From positions 2,480,001 to 2,544,000 of the forward strand of contig OY763926.1 in assembly GCA_963667715.1 (NCBI GenBank): 64,000 nucleotides of DNA, in the 5' to 3' direction. A model generated the notes under the pieces. It saw only the letters and a program-made list of their open reading frames with translations, made no database searches and was not told where the DNA came from. Every line of letters starts with the position of its first letter. Within the stretch, counting starts at the first letter, position 1. Both the position numbers and the translations under genes were made by a program. Positions 25,256 to 35,599 of this stretch are shown here, piece by piece. The DNA is from JAFGDI01 sp963667715 (GTDB lineage Bacteria; Planctomycetota; Phycisphaerae; Sedimentisphaerales; SM23-30).

Positions 25256-27433
25256 TTACTGAATGCAATCAGGATAAAGACCACAGGTTAACCATTTACC
25301 TGCCATCAATGCAAGGTCACCAATATTGATGATACAGTTGCCGTCAAGGTCATAGGCTGCGTCTGGCCGTTGACTTTCGATACAAATATCCTCAATACCT
25401 GGAACAAAATTCATATAAGTTTCAGCAATAGTAACTTCACTCATTGCATAATTATATATTTTAACTTCGTCTATAGCACCAGTGAAATAAATAGCAGGAT
25501 CAAAACCGGTTCTGATCTTGCCAATATTTAATAAATCTACCGCTGAATATTTTGAGCCAATATCGGCAGTAGCGGTAGCTTCACGATGGCCGTCGACGTA
25601 TAGTTTCATTTCACCGGTTGCGACTTCACGAGTAGCAACACAATAATGCCAGTTTCCATCATTGATATCAACTACAGAATGAATAGTTGTACCAGCATCA
25701 CCGCTTGGCCCTGAACCCTGAGCTAGCTTACTGCCGCTGAGAACAAGTCCATAGTCTGCCACATAACCAGCCATTTCGCCATCAACAATACCAGCACCGT
25801 ACCACCAGGCACCAGTACCAGCAGTATCACTGGTCTTGACCCATGCTTCAATAGTAAAGTTATTACGGACAGAACATGGGATCTGAGCATGTTTCATTTC
25901 ATCAGTACCAAGAACAAGAGCATCGCCAATAAAACCAGGAGCGTAATTCAAGGTCGATTCAGATTCAGCTGTGCCGTCATAATATAGGGCTGTACCATCA
26001 TTGCCAAGAGCAGAAGAGTCAATAACCACAGATGGTCTTTCAGGGTCAACTGCATCAAAGCTATAGTAGGCAACCAACTGGCCAACTTCAAGTAAAGCAA
26101 GCGGCGAATTTACAGACTGACCGCTGGCGTTAATAACAGAGCAATAATAATAACCTTGCTGTGATGTCAGAGCATCAACTACGGAATATGTAGGGCTATC
26201 AGTACCAATCTCAGCATCGTCGCCAATAACATCATCAGCTGAGAAATACCAGGTGTATGATGGAGTAGTGATAGAGGCAACAGTAACAGACAACTGAGCA
26301 CTACCACCAACAGGTACATAAGTATCTACTGGACCATCAGTAACAACAGGTATTGATGGAATTGAGCTAAATGACCAGATAGGACCAACGAAATTGTTCG
26401 GATCGCCCTTTTCGTAGTCTGCAACTCTTTCTTCAACCTGCCAGCAAACAGTTTCATCCTGAGTGAACGAGTAATCAACGACAACAGGCGAAGTACCTGC
26501 AGGTACAACAGTATCAAGCAGAACAGGAACCGCATAGTTAGGTTCACCATTCCAGGAATCGTATACTGTTATATAATAACCAGTTATATCTGGGTTTACG
26601 CTACCAAGGTTATCCGGGTCTTGACCTGGAGTAAAGCTAAGCTGACTAACAGTTGCTGGATCAATATTTTCAGCTCCATCAGCAGGAGTAGGATTTGACG
26701 GGAACTGCGGTGGAATAGCAGCGGCAGGGAAAACCTGACCACGCTGATTAGTATAGCCAGCGGTCTGAACCATATTAACAGCACTTAATGAGACCAGCTC
26801 AGGATATGTTGGGTTGGCTAATGAAAAATCTAATAGACCACCCATTGACCCAGCACTATCGCCAGCAGCGACGATTTCGCCAGAACCGAGAAAACTGACA
26901 GTATGATTGCCGTCGAGGTTTTCTGTGCCGTTTATGCCAGTAAATGTAAATGCCTTTACCATACCATTAACACTTCCAAATACTTTGCCTGTACTCAGAT
27001 TTATTGAGGCATAAACCTTGTTTTCTACACCAAAAGTAACTGGCCCTAAGATTACAACACAACAACCATCTGAAAAATCGGTGTCATTCATGCTAGCTGG
27101 CTGTGCAGCTGCGGCGTTTTTAGCTTTTGCGGCCAAAACCAGATCGCCATTGACAATATAGAGCCCTGTACCATTTGATGTACCACCATCCTCGATTACA
27201 ATAACCGGAGCAGCGTCAGCCATGGACGCGTCAGGATTGAACCTGGCAGCGAGAGTAATCTCGCCGGTTGTTATGTCTGGGACATCAGCAGGATTTAAGA
27301 CGCCAGCTCTGGCAACAGTATAATCACCAATGGCCTGGGCATCATCAAGATCTGGCACAATCTCACCAGCCAGCACTACACCTGCAGATAGAAACAAACA
27401 AGATGCGGCGGCATACCTTAACAAACTCTTCAT
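25256..27433 (-). CDS. Secreted LamG-domain protein with dockerin-like tail (paralogue)
   Basis: I chose the ATG at 27433 (725 residues) because GGAGG precedes it by 7 bases and a signal peptide follows directly (MKSLLRYAAASCLFLSAGVV). The domain order repeats that of the gene at 20753: beta-rich N-terminal domain, Fn3-like segment (NPDITGYYITVYD), Ig-like domain (PSYTWYFSADD, YYYCSVINASG), LamG domain (FTIEAWVKTSD, GAIDEVKIYNYAMS) and a tail D-L-D-G-N-C ... GKWLTCGLYPDCIQ. It is convergent with the CARDB-like gene. The role is probably extracellular glycan binding. Confidence 0.85.
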   Translation of the reverse strand: MKSLLRYAAASCLFLSAGVVLAGEIVPDLDDAQAIGDYTVARAGVLNPADVPDITTGEITLAARFNPDASMADAAPVIVIEDGGTSNGTGLYIVNGDLVLAAKAKNAAAAQPASMNDTDFSDGCCVVILGPVTFGVENKVYASINLSTGKVFGSVNGMVKAFTFTGINGTENLDGNHTVSFLGSGEIVAAGDSAGSMGGLLDFSLANPTYPELVSLSAVNMVQTAGYTNQRGQVFPAAAIPPQFPSNPTPADGAENIDPATVSQLSFTPGQDPDNLGSVNPDITGYYITVYDSWNGEPNYAVPVLLDTVVPAGTSPVVVDYSFTQDETVCWQVEERVADYEKGDPNNFVGPIWSFSSIPSIPVVTDGPVDTYVPVGGSAQLSVTVASITTPSYTWYFSADDVIGDDAEIGTDSPTYSVVDALTSQQGYYYCSVINASGQSVNSPLALLEVGQLVAYYSFDAVDPERPSVVIDSSALGNDGTALYYDGTAESESTLNYAPGFIGDALVLGTDEMKHAQIPCSVRNNFTIEAWVKTSDTAGTGAWWYGAGIVDGEMAGYVADYGLVLSGSKLAQGSGPSGDAGTTIHSVVDINDGNWHYCVATREVATGEMKLYVDGHREATATADIGSKYSAVDLLNIGKIRTGFDPAIYFTGAIDEVKIYNYAMSEVTIAETYMNFVPGIEDICIESQRPDAAYDLDGNCIINIGDLALMAGKWLTCGLYPDCIQ

Positions 27434-27620
27434 ATTAAACCTCCAAAAAACATGTTTTTCATTTAAAAGCTGATCGATACTCGACTCACACATGTCGAAA
27501 ATCAGCTGAAATACCAAAAACTAAGCTTACCTGGCCGCAATAAGAGTCAGGAGTAGAATACCCCTTTCAGCGGGAACAGGCTGGAAAATGCGGGGGAATT
27601 GCCCTGCATACTTTTATAAT
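27434..27620 (-). promoter_or_regulatory. Leader of the LamG paralogue with GC-rich hairpin
   Basis: About 150 bases before the gene a GC-rich stretch stands out in an AT-rich setting. ATGC-A-GGG ... CCC-C-GCAT (about 27587-27610) folds as a hairpin with opposed single-base interruptions, followed by C-rich and G-rich runs that could pair further. No known riboswitch motif is seen. The promoter was not found with confidence. Confidence 0.3.
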
Positions 27621-27735
27621 CCATTATTTGGAGAATCTTAACATAAAAAAGAGATTAATTATGAATAATTGATATCGATGACGGCATTTTACAAAATAAA
27701 TATTTCACTCAACTAGTAAGGTAAACTATTTACAC

Positions 27736-27763
27736 TTGACACGAAAGTTAATAGTGCTATATT
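27736..27763 (+). promoter_or_regulatory. Promoter of tRNA-Gly gene
   Basis: TTGACA (27736-27741), a 16-base spacer and TATATT (27758-27763) lie 22 bases before the tRNA. Confidence 0.8.
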
Positions 27764-27785
27764 TAACTATAAGTCAATGACTTAT

Positions 27786-27857
<72 letters not shown>

Positions 27858-28093
27858 TTATATTCTTTTATTAAAAAATCATTTACATAACTTCAAAATG
27901 CTTTACCCCACAGCACATTACACTCTTCCATAATTGCGTGTCACTTATATAATTTGCCAGCTTAATCAGCTATAATCAGATTTGAATTATCGTGATCAAG
28001 TAATACGCTTTATACTTGATATCACAAATTATGCTCTATAAAGACTTTTTCAAGAATTTTGGTGGATTTAGAATTAGATGATTAACTATGAAA

Positions 28094-28167
28094 CGTTCCC
28101 GAGTGGATTCGAACCACCAGCCTTTGGCTTCGGAGGCCAACGCTCTATCCAGTTGAGCTACGGGAAC
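28094..28167 (-). tRNA. tRNA-Arg (anticodon CCG)
   Basis: On the minus strand the acceptor arms are GTTCCCG and CGGGAAC. The D arm has AGCTCAACTGGATAGAGC, the anticodon arm is TTGGC-CTCCGAA-GCCAA and the T arm has GGTTCGAATCC. The discriminator is G and no CCA is encoded. Confidence 0.97.
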
Positions 28168-28486
28168 TTTTTCAGTTGGGACATGTAACGTATTGATGAT
28201 ATTGGTATTCAATACAAAATAGTCAGCCAAACTGGAGAAGTTATTATATTCATATCTATTATTATTACAATGATTATGAAGACAGAATTTATAAATATTT
28301 GTTAAATAGTAAGTTTTGTATATCTTATCTAGATCAGGTCATATTTACTACACGTTAAAGCTAAACTAAAATGTACAGTTTGTGGTATTAAACCGGAAAT
28401 GTCAAAATGGGTAACTTTCCAAGCGATATACTTTATAGCAATTCATACAAAATATGTTGTAATAAACATTTAAGGTCTGATAACAA
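28168..28486. other. AT-rich gap between tRNA-Arg and the cyclophilin fusion gene
   Basis: It should hold the tRNA-Arg promoter on the minus strand, which I could not place with confidence. No gene or repeat is evident. The 236 bases between the two tRNAs also show nothing. Confidence 0.4.
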
Positions 28487-28514
28487 TTGACAGAATAATG
28501 GATAATGATATAAT
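28487..28514 (+). promoter_or_regulatory. Promoter of the cyclophilin fusion gene
   Basis: Consensus TTGACA (28487-28492) and TATAAT (28509-28514) are separated by 16 bases. The predicted 5' UTR is about 105 bases. It contains a TTCGAAG/CTTCGAA hairpin and a perfect 16-base palindrome at 28575-28590. Confidence 0.85.
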
Positions 28515-28574
28515 TATCGTTTCGAAGATGTATAAATCATTACAGATACAGCTTCGAAGCCTTATGTTATAGAT

Positions 28575-28590
28575 AAGTAGTTAACTACTT
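28575..28590. repeat. 16-base perfect palindrome in the 5' UTR
   Basis: AAGTAGTTAACTACTT is its own reverse complement. It lies between the promoter and the ribosome site (AAAGGAG) of the gene that follows, so it could be an operator or a short RNA hairpin. Confidence 0.5.
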
Positions 28591-28625
28591 GTATTGAAAG
28601 TAATTATATCCGAAAGGAGCATTTT

Positions 28626-31600
28626 ATGCTTTTAGCAAAGAGATTTGTCTTCAGCCTGTTAACGATGTTTGTGATGTTGTTAGCCGTAAATAATGTAGAG
28701 GCTGGTAGGAACCTGGTAACAATTGAAACCAATCTCGGTGACATTACATTAGAATTATACCAGGATCAAGCTCCAGATACAGTAGCTAACTTTTTAAGCT
28801 ATGTTGATGATGAGTTTTATACAAATCTTATATTCCACCGGGTAATAGAAGATTTTATGACCCAGGGTGGTGTTTATGACCCAAATCTATACGAAATTGA
28901 TTTTTCTCAATTCTCAGAAGATAATCCATTTAGTCTACAAGACCCTAATACATACCACACACCAAATGCACCAATAGCACTTGAAGATGGAGCAATAGCA
29001 CTTGAAAACCAGCCGTATACTATAGCTATGGCTCGTAGTTCTGGTAATGATACAGCAACCAGTCAATTCTTTATCAATTTTGAGCACAATGAATGGCTTG
29101 ACGGCGATTATGCTGTATTTGGTGAAGTTATCGACGGTTTTGATGTTGTTGATGCAATGAATGGTGTAGAAAATATTCAAGACCCGGACGGCGACACTGA
29201 CACGACCGAATATGATGATGTAACAGCATATTTTGGCGAGGACCTACCTGCTGAGCCGATCATTATGAATCGGATCTATCGCGTCCAGAGCTTTGAAGAT
29301 GATACCAGTTCTGATTTTGAAGACGTTGACTATCTAAAAGCTACAGAAGGCGGCATACGAACATTTGTTCTTAAAAATTACTCCACTAGCGACCCAGAAC
29401 CAGCATATACCAATGGTGATACCTGGAACTATGAATTCACGTCAGACGAGGTTAATGGTGTAAACTGTCTGAAATGGCATATTAACGATGGTGATTCGGA
29501 TCTGGCCGATAAGACTTTCTATCTGGCACGCAACACCGATGGAGAAATATATATATTCAAGGAAGTCAGAGACGAGGGAACCAGCTCTGAACAGGTAATA
29601 TTTGAAGCATCCAATCTACTTGACATAAGAGCAATAAGCTACTATTCATCATATCTAATGCAGTTTAAGATCATTGAAGGAGCTTTTGACAGTGATGACC
29701 TTAGTGCTGATGCCAATAAAATAGTACTTGGTTCTGGAAGCAATACTGAAACTCAGCAAATAATCTCATTTGCCAGCAACTTGTCACCTAATTTCATCGA
29801 AAATGATGTAGTTGTAGTAAAAGTTTACCGTGGTCTGGAAGACAGCGAAACGAGAATTGATTATTATTACTACCACAAAGACTATGGTATGATCCTTTAT
29901 CTGTGGGATGACGATAATGATCCAGATGGTGCTGGCTGGGAACTTGACGATAAAATATTTAATTCTAATAGTACTGACTTCTCTGACGTGCCATATTTTA
30001 ACCTTGAAAAAGATTTCGCCTTCACCAGATATTTTGTAGGAATAGGCGATCAGGATAATAATAATTTCAGCCAAAGCATAAGCTATCCAACTACCGAATT
30101 TAACGGTGTTAAATATGTAACCTGGATCCAAAATGGTATTCCGGAAGAAGGAATCAGGGACTTTGAAATCCACATGGCCCGCGATACAACAGGCCAGATA
30201 TGGGTGTTCTACTTCAAGACAGATCTACAGACTTTGGAATTTGACACATTACTGGAAGCAAGAGAACTGGAATATTTTGCTAACGAATATGTTCACTTTG
30301 CTTTAATGAGTGGATCTTACGATAGCGATGATATAGACAGTGCTTCCAATTCATATACAAGAAATGAAGGTGGTGTTGATATCAATGAGAAAATCACAGC
30401 TTTCGACGAGACGCTAGATTATATACCGCATTTTCAGGGTAACTTATGCAAAGTTAAACGCTGGGAAGGTGCAACTGAAGATGATAACAACATAATGTAC
30501 TTCAGTAAAAGAGTTGGTCTGCTAAGGATCGATCGCAATGGAGAAACCGGCAGCGATGCTCCCGGCTGGGAGGCTTCCCACTATGGCGGCCTGTTTGACT
30601 CTACTGACTCAAAGGATATGACTGAAGTTGACTACCTCAAAGCAACAATAGGCAATACCAGATCATACTATGGTAGTAATGAACTGGCAGATAAAGACAT
30701 TACTCAGACATTTAGCAGCGTAACGGTTGGTGGATTATCAGCATTCAGAATGATCGCATCAGAAGAAGATAATTCTGTTAATCTTTACGATATTCAGATC
30801 GTGAAAGATAATCTTGGAGTTATCTGGGTTCTTAGATATAAGAAAAATGGCAGCAGCGTATTTTACGTTGGCAGCGGCAGTCAGGCATATCTTGAAGCTA
30901 AACCATTAAGTTATTTTGCAGATAAAGATATGTACTTTAAGCTGCTTTGTAATGATTATGACAGCAGTCTGCCGTATGATGAAGAAAATGAAGATACGAA
31001 CGTTAATAAGATTGCTTATACTAACAGCGACTCTGACTCTATTACAGAAGCTATAGTTGATTTTAATGCAACGCTGCCAGGGATACCATACTACAATGAT
31101 GACCTCGTTTTAGTAGAATACGATAACCTGACAGACCCTAACGATAGTATCAGATGGAAGTACTACCATAAAGATGATGGTCTTGTCCGTGAGATCAGAT
31201 CAGAAACCAATGACGTTAACGATCTGGAAAACATAGACACATACAGACTGGCATGGTCAAGTAAATCAAAGCCTACTTTCAATAGCGAAAGTAGTGATTT
31301 CTCCGATGTTAGGTTTGTATATGCTCAGCCGGGTGATATCAGATTGATGGTTGGTCAGGGTAGATACGAAGACCTGAGCTATCTTGTGAAATACCGTCTG
31401 GCGAGCAAACTAGGTGTTCAATGCCTGGAACTCTACTCCGACTTAACTAAAATTGAAGATATCAATCTGGAAGAATCGCTTTTTGTTGCACGAGATACAG
31501 AAGATGACTCTTTGTGGATATTGGCAGACTACGTAAATGATCAGGCAGTATTTGAAACTGATTATATTGACCAGGCAGTACCGTTTGAACGCTGGCCGGA

Positions 31601-32702
31601 CATTCGCTGGCAGATGTGTGCTAATGATGATATTGCAGTTGGCGACTCATTCACCAATGGCGATATAACTAAAAAATTCATTGCAGATGAGCTTGAAATA
31701 TCGCAAAGGGCAGATCTGGACGAAACAGTATTTCTGCTTAAACAGACTTATGACCCTACTGGCGATGTTGACAACTACACATACTTAGCACAAACAGAAG
31801 GTGTTGTATTGTCATTGTACGACAGCTTTATGGACCCAAATGAGCCAGATCCAAACTATGACGACCCAGACATGATCGAGTACAGAACTGCTGACGGTTT
31901 CTACCAGGCAGAAGAAACCAGTATTGACGATCTTGTAATAAGGCTGGCAGCTTCAAGAGACAGGACGCCCGGCAGAATATCTGACAGTCTGGTAATGAAA
32001 GGTGAGTTTGATCTGACTGCTGAAGAGTTTGTCGGTATGCCACTGACAATTGCTGTTGGTAACTGGTCAACAACAATTGACACAACCAGCACCGCATTCA
32101 AGAAGCTAAGCAACACTTTATATAGATATAAGGCTATAGTTGATGGACGGAGTATTGTTTATCTGGCATTGGATCTTAAGCATGATATCTTTCTATTCAA
32201 GGCCGCACGGATCGACCTTTCCGGGCTTAAACAGCCTATTGCTGTGACCATGGTCGCTGGTGGTGAGATATATCAAAATAACGCTGAACTGTTAGGGAAA
32301 ATGCCGGTGTACTTCAATAAAGGCACTTATGATACTCTGGAAGCATACCGCTATGTACGAAGATGGAATGAATCCAGGATCAATGACAAACTGGTGATCG
32401 TGGGTGGTATTACGGCAAGCAGTAATATTGACCTGACAGATGTTGGAAGTGTAACTGTTACCTGGGGAACAACCAGCGACGATATTGCTTCTAAATACAT
32501 GGTTAGAGCTGGTAATAGAAATCGCTATTATTATAAAGACCCAAGCGGCACATTCAGACTGCTATTGATCGACTGGGATGCATGTGCCTTTAAGGTGTAT
32601 ATGGTAAAGAATTCACTTACAGCACCATCATCTGACCTAACGATCACAGTGACAGATAGCGATGATAATACAATCTATTCGGAAACAACTGTAGTAGAAT
32701 AA
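28626..32702 (+). CDS. Exported cyclophilin-domain protein with large tandem repeats
   Basis: The 1358-residue product has a signal peptide (MLLAKRFVFSLLTMFVMLLA). A cyclophilin-type peptidyl-prolyl isomerase domain covers about 30-220, with VTIETNLGDITLELYQDQAP, NLIFHRVIEDFMTQGG, TATSQFFINFEHN and FGEVIDGFDVVDAMN. The rest, about 1100 residues, is built from about four diverged units of some 200 residues. Each opens with a D-V-x-Y-L-K-A-T-x-G-x-x-R type phrase (FEDVDYLKATEGGIRTF, FSDVPYF, MTEVDYLKATIGNTRSY, FSDVRFV). AAAGGAG precedes the start. The repeats resemble no domain I know. It lies upstream of a TolC-like gene and may act in the periplasm or at the surface. Confidence 0.85.
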   Translation: MLLAKRFVFSLLTMFVMLLAVNNVEAGRNLVTIETNLGDITLELYQDQAPDTVANFLSYVDDEFYTNLIFHRVIEDFMTQGGVYDPNLYEIDFSQFSEDNPFSLQDPNTYHTPNAPIALEDGAIALENQPYTIAMARSSGNDTATSQFFINFEHNEWLDGDYAVFGEVIDGFDVVDAMNGVENIQDPDGDTDTTEYDDVTAYFGEDLPAEPIIMNRIYRVQSFEDDTSSDFEDVDYLKATEGGIRTFVLKNYSTSDPEPAYTNGDTWNYEFTSDEVNGVNCLKWHINDGDSDLADKTFYLARNTDGEIYIFKEVRDEGTSSEQVIFEASNLLDIRAISYYSSYLMQFKIIEGAFDSDDLSADANKIVLGSGSNTETQQIISFASNLSPNFIENDVVVVKVYRGLEDSETRIDYYYYHKDYGMILYLWDDDNDPDGAGWELDDKIFNSNSTDFSDVPYFNLEKDFAFTRYFVGIGDQDNNNFSQSISYPTTEFNGVKYVTWIQNGIPEEGIRDFEIHMARDTTGQIWVFYFKTDLQTLEFDTLLEARELEYFANEYVHFALMSGSYDSDDIDSASNSYTRNEGGVDINEKITAFDETLDYIPHFQGNLCKVKRWEGATEDDNNIMYFSKRVGLLRIDRNGETGSDAPGWEASHYGGLFDSTDSKDMTEVDYLKATIGNTRSYYGSNELADKDITQTFSSVTVGGLSAFRMIASEEDNSVNLYDIQIVKDNLGVIWVLRYKKNGSSVFYVGSGSQAYLEAKPLSYFADKDMYFKLLCNDYDSSLPYDEENEDTNVNKIAYTNSDSDSITEAIVDFNATLPGIPYYNDDLVLVEYDNLTDPNDSIRWKYYHKDDGLVREIRSETNDVNDLENIDTYRLAWSSKSKPTFNSESSDFSDVRFVYAQPGDIRLMVGQGRYEDLSYLVKYRLASKLGVQCLELYSDLTKIEDINLEESLFVARDTEDDSLWILADYVNDQAVFETDYIDQAVPFERWPDIRWQMCANDDIAVGDSFTNGDITKKFIADELEISQRADLDETVFLLKQTYDPTGDVDNYTYLAQTEGVVLSLYDSFMDPNEPDPNYDDPDMIEYRTADGFYQAEETSIDDLVIRLAASRDRTPGRISDSLVMKGEFDLTAEEFVGMPLTIAVGNWSTTIDTTSTAFKKLSNTLYRYKAIVDGRSIVYLALDLKHDIFLFKAARIDLSGLKQPIAVTMVAGGEIYQNNAELLGKMPVYFNKGTYDTLEAYRYVRRWNESRINDKLVIVGGITASSNIDLTDVGSVTVTWGTTSDDIASKYMVRAGNRNRYYYKDPSGTFRLLLIDWDACAFKVYMVKNSLTAPSSDLTITVTDSDDNTIYSETTVVE

Positions 32703-32704
32703 TA

Positions 32705-32741
32705 TTTCCCGGAATACTAAATAAAATACGGTTCCGGGAAA
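32705..32741 (+). other. Intercistronic hairpin
   Basis: TTTCCCGGAA (32705-32714) pairs perfectly with TTCCGGGAAA (32732-32741) just after the fusion gene stop. No T run follows, so it may be an mRNA-stabilising or processing hairpin between this gene and the TolC-like gene. Confidence 0.6.
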
Positions 32742-32779
32742 TTCGGAGCTGATCATAATAATAATACGAAAGGTTTTTT

Positions 32780-34459
32780 ATGATTTATATATCAACAAAA
32801 TCTAAATCAGCTAAAACAAAGATTGCTTTGTCCTTAATATCACTAATAGTTGCAGCTATGCCGTTGATCGGTTATGGTGCTGCAAAAAACAATGACAATC
32901 TCAGAGTCCCCCTTCTGCAAAATCTTATCGAAAGCAAGAAGCAGATATTGGGTAAAGATGATACCAAAGTTTTAAAGCTCACTCTGGAAGAGTGTATCAA
33001 AAGTGCATTAGCTAATAACTACGATATCCAGATAGCTGCATTTGAGCCAGCTATCTCTATGGATGATCTTACTATTGCTGAATCATATTTCGACGCTACC
33101 CTTGTGGGCTCTGTACAATATGATTCGCTTGACCAGAATAATACAGATGCTACTTATACCAATAAGTACCTTGATAATAACGGTAACGTCACAAGTCAAC
33201 GGATAATTGAGGATGGATACGATCGTTACCATAATTACAGTTATTCGATCGGTCTTAGAAAAGCGTTAAGCACAGGTACAGAATTTCAGATAACTCAATC
33301 ATCAAGTAAGATCAATGACCTGATTCCAAACGACTACGATCTATTCTATGACCCGTTTGTTCAGTATAGTCTGGACATCACGGTCAAACAGCCATTATTA
33401 CGTAATTTTGGTGTTGAAGTGAATAGAGCATCGATTCGAGCCCAACGCAGCATGGTAGGTATAGCCAAACAGCAATTCCAGCTACAGGTTATAAGCACGA
33501 TGTTAGACGTTGAACATAACTACTGGCTGCTGTTTTTCTATCGTCAGCATGTAAAGATACGCCAACAGCTGTTAGAGAGAGCTGAAGTAACATTAGAACG
33601 TGTTTTGGCACGTAATGACTATGATGGAAAAAGCAGTTCAATTGCCCGTAGCAAAAGTGTTATCGAAGAAGCCAGAGCTGATATGCTAGATGCAAAAAAT
33701 ATGGCACTAAGGCAGCAGGAAACCTTGCTGGATAGTATCAACAATCCTGCATGGCCAATCAGAAGTAATTGTGAAATAATTACAATGGATAATCCGCAGC
33801 GTAAAAAATACGATATATCATTTGACCAAGCTGTTGAAACCGCTCTTGAATATCGTCCTGAACTTATCGCTCAAAAATATGGTGTTGATATTGCAGACTT
33901 GAGAGTTATGATCGCAAAGAACCAGGTGCTGCCAAATCTGGACTTGTTCGTTACCCATACAATATATGGTGCTGGTACTAATTACGATATGGCTTTTGAC
34001 AAACAGCTGGAAAATGATGTTTACAGCTGGTCATTTGGTTTGAGTATGGAATACCCAATAGCAAACAGAGCGGCAAAAGCAACTTTAAGCCAGGTTGGCA
34101 AAAAGAGAGAACAGGAAGAGCTGACCCTAAAGTCAATGCAGGAACAGATACTTTACGATGTCTGCGTATCATTGCATGACCTGCACAATAAGTACAGTGA
34201 AACAACTGCCAGACTTGACGCTGTTAATGCGGCAAGAAATGAACTGCTGAACTATCTAGCAATTCAGGATACAGACAGAAAAGACAGTAATAGTCCTGAA
34301 TTTTTGAACTTGAAACTTAATGCTGACGACCGTTTAAGTCGTAATCAGATAGCGGCCGTTCAGGCAATGATCGAATATGATATGGCAATTATGAATATCC
34401 ATAGAGCTCAGGGCTGTCTGGAAAAATATAATAACGTTAATATCAAGATTGACGACTAA
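32780..34459 (+). CDS. TolC-family outer membrane protein
   Basis: The 559-residue product has an N-terminal signal segment (IALSLISLIVAAMPLIGYG) and the two-fold outer membrane efflux protein pattern. L-T-L-E-E-C-I-K-S-A-L-A-N-N-Y-D-I-Q-I-A opens the first half and SFDQAVETALEYRPELIAQK the second. Long helical stretches follow each. TolC trimers form outer-membrane/periplasmic ducts for efflux or type I secretion. No inner-membrane pump or adaptor gene is adjacent, so the partner is unknown. It lies 78 bases after the cyclophilin fusion gene. AAAGG precedes the start. Confidence 0.88.
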   Translation: MIYISTKSKSAKTKIALSLISLIVAAMPLIGYGAAKNNDNLRVPLLQNLIESKKQILGKDDTKVLKLTLEECIKSALANNYDIQIAAFEPAISMDDLTIAESYFDATLVGSVQYDSLDQNNTDATYTNKYLDNNGNVTSQRIIEDGYDRYHNYSYSIGLRKALSTGTEFQITQSSSKINDLIPNDYDLFYDPFVQYSLDITVKQPLLRNFGVEVNRASIRAQRSMVGIAKQQFQLQVISTMLDVEHNYWLLFFYRQHVKIRQQLLERAEVTLERVLARNDYDGKSSSIARSKSVIEEARADMLDAKNMALRQQETLLDSINNPAWPIRSNCEIITMDNPQRKKYDISFDQAVETALEYRPELIAQKYGVDIADLRVMIAKNQVLPNLDLFVTHTIYGAGTNYDMAFDKQLENDVYSWSFGLSMEYPIANRAAKATLSQVGKKREQEELTLKSMQEQILYDVCVSLHDLHNKYSETTARLDAVNAARNELLNYLAIQDTDRKDSNSPEFLNLKLNADDRLSRNQIAAVQAMIEYDMAIMNIHRAQGCLEKYNNVNIKIDD

Positions 34460-34491
34460 TTTTTTAGATCAGTACTGCAAAAAGGTATTTT

Positions 34492-35547
34492 ATGGCAACA
34501 GAGACATTAAAATGGGATGGCAGCATTGACGGCAAGATCAAAATGATCGACCAGACATTACTGCCCAACCAGTTCACAATAATAACTATTAGTGATATAG
34601 AGGCAATGTGGGAAGCGATTAAAGTATTGCGTGTCAGAGGAGCGCCAGCAATTGGCATAGCTGCTGCTTATGGTGTGATCCTTGGCATCCAGCCATATTT
34701 ATCTGAATTTGACACTGTAGCAGTAAAAGAGCAGGCTATTAAGGCTGCCGATTACCTGGCGACAAGTCGCCCTACAGCGGTGAATTTGTTCTGGGCATTA
34801 GATCGTATGAAGAAAATATGCCTGGGTAGTAATGCAACTCAACCAGCTGACTTATGCCAAGAGCTACTTAATGAAGCTCATGCGATTCGGGAAGAGGATG
34901 CACGTATGTGTCGTGCTATCGGCCAGAATGGTAAAGATCTCATACCGGACGGCGGTGGAATATTAACACACTGTAATGCCGGCGGACTAGCAACTGCTGA
35001 TTACGGCACTGCTCTGGCAGTCATATTTGCTGCCCATGAATCAGGTAAGAAATTTAAGGTATTTGCTGATGAAACCCGCCCTTTATTACAGGGAGCCAGG
35101 CTTACTGCCTGGGAACTTATGCAGGCAGGGGTAGATGTAACATTAAATTGTGATAATATGGCGGGTTGGCTAATGAAGCAGAACATGATCGACCTGGTCG
35201 TTGTTGGGGCTGATAGAATAGCCGCTAATGGTGATGCTGCTAATAAAATTGGCACTTATTCACTGGCAGTTTTGGCAAATTATCACAAAATACCTTTTTA
35301 TGTAGCCGCCCCCTACAGCACATTTGACATAAGCTTACCAAACGGCGAAGGTATCCCAATAGAACAGCGAGATCCTACAGAAGTGACAGATTTTGTTCCG
35401 GGCCGTCCAACTGCACCGAAAGGTGTTAAAGTGTATAATCCGGCTTTCGACGTTGCACCAGCAGAACTAATAACAGGTATTATTACTGAAGTTGGGATAT
35501 TTAAGCCGGAAGAGATAAAAAAACATGAAAAATTCAGCTCTAAATAA
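34492..35547 (+). CDS. mtnA: S-methyl-5-thioribose-1-phosphate isomerase
   Basis: The enzyme converts methylthioribose 1-phosphate to methylthioribulose 1-phosphate in methionine salvage. The 351-residue product has RVRGAPAIGIAAAYG, the conserved catalytic Cys in LTHCNAGGLATADYGTAL, F-A-D-E-T-R-P-L-L-Q-G-A-R and the catalytic Asp region VVVGADRIAANGDAANKIGT. AAAGG precedes the start. It lies 32 bases after the TolC-like gene. No other salvage genes are in the window. Related eIF2B-like proteins exist, but these motifs fit MtnA. Confidence 0.94.
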   Translation: MATETLKWDGSIDGKIKMIDQTLLPNQFTIITISDIEAMWEAIKVLRVRGAPAIGIAAAYGVILGIQPYLSEFDTVAVKEQAIKAADYLATSRPTAVNLFWALDRMKKICLGSNATQPADLCQELLNEAHAIREEDARMCRAIGQNGKDLIPDGGGILTHCNAGGLATADYGTALAVIFAAHESGKKFKVFADETRPLLQGARLTAWELMQAGVDVTLNCDNMAGWLMKQNMIDLVVVGADRIAANGDAANKIGTYSLAVLANYHKIPFYVAAPYSTFDISLPNGEGIPIEQRDPTEVTDFVPGRPTAPKGVKVYNPAFDVAPAELITGIITEVGIFKPEEIKKHEKFSSK

Positions 35548-35599
35548 TCATTTTTATTGATTTTTAGGCGTCATTGGCAACATTTTTTGCATTTTAGAG

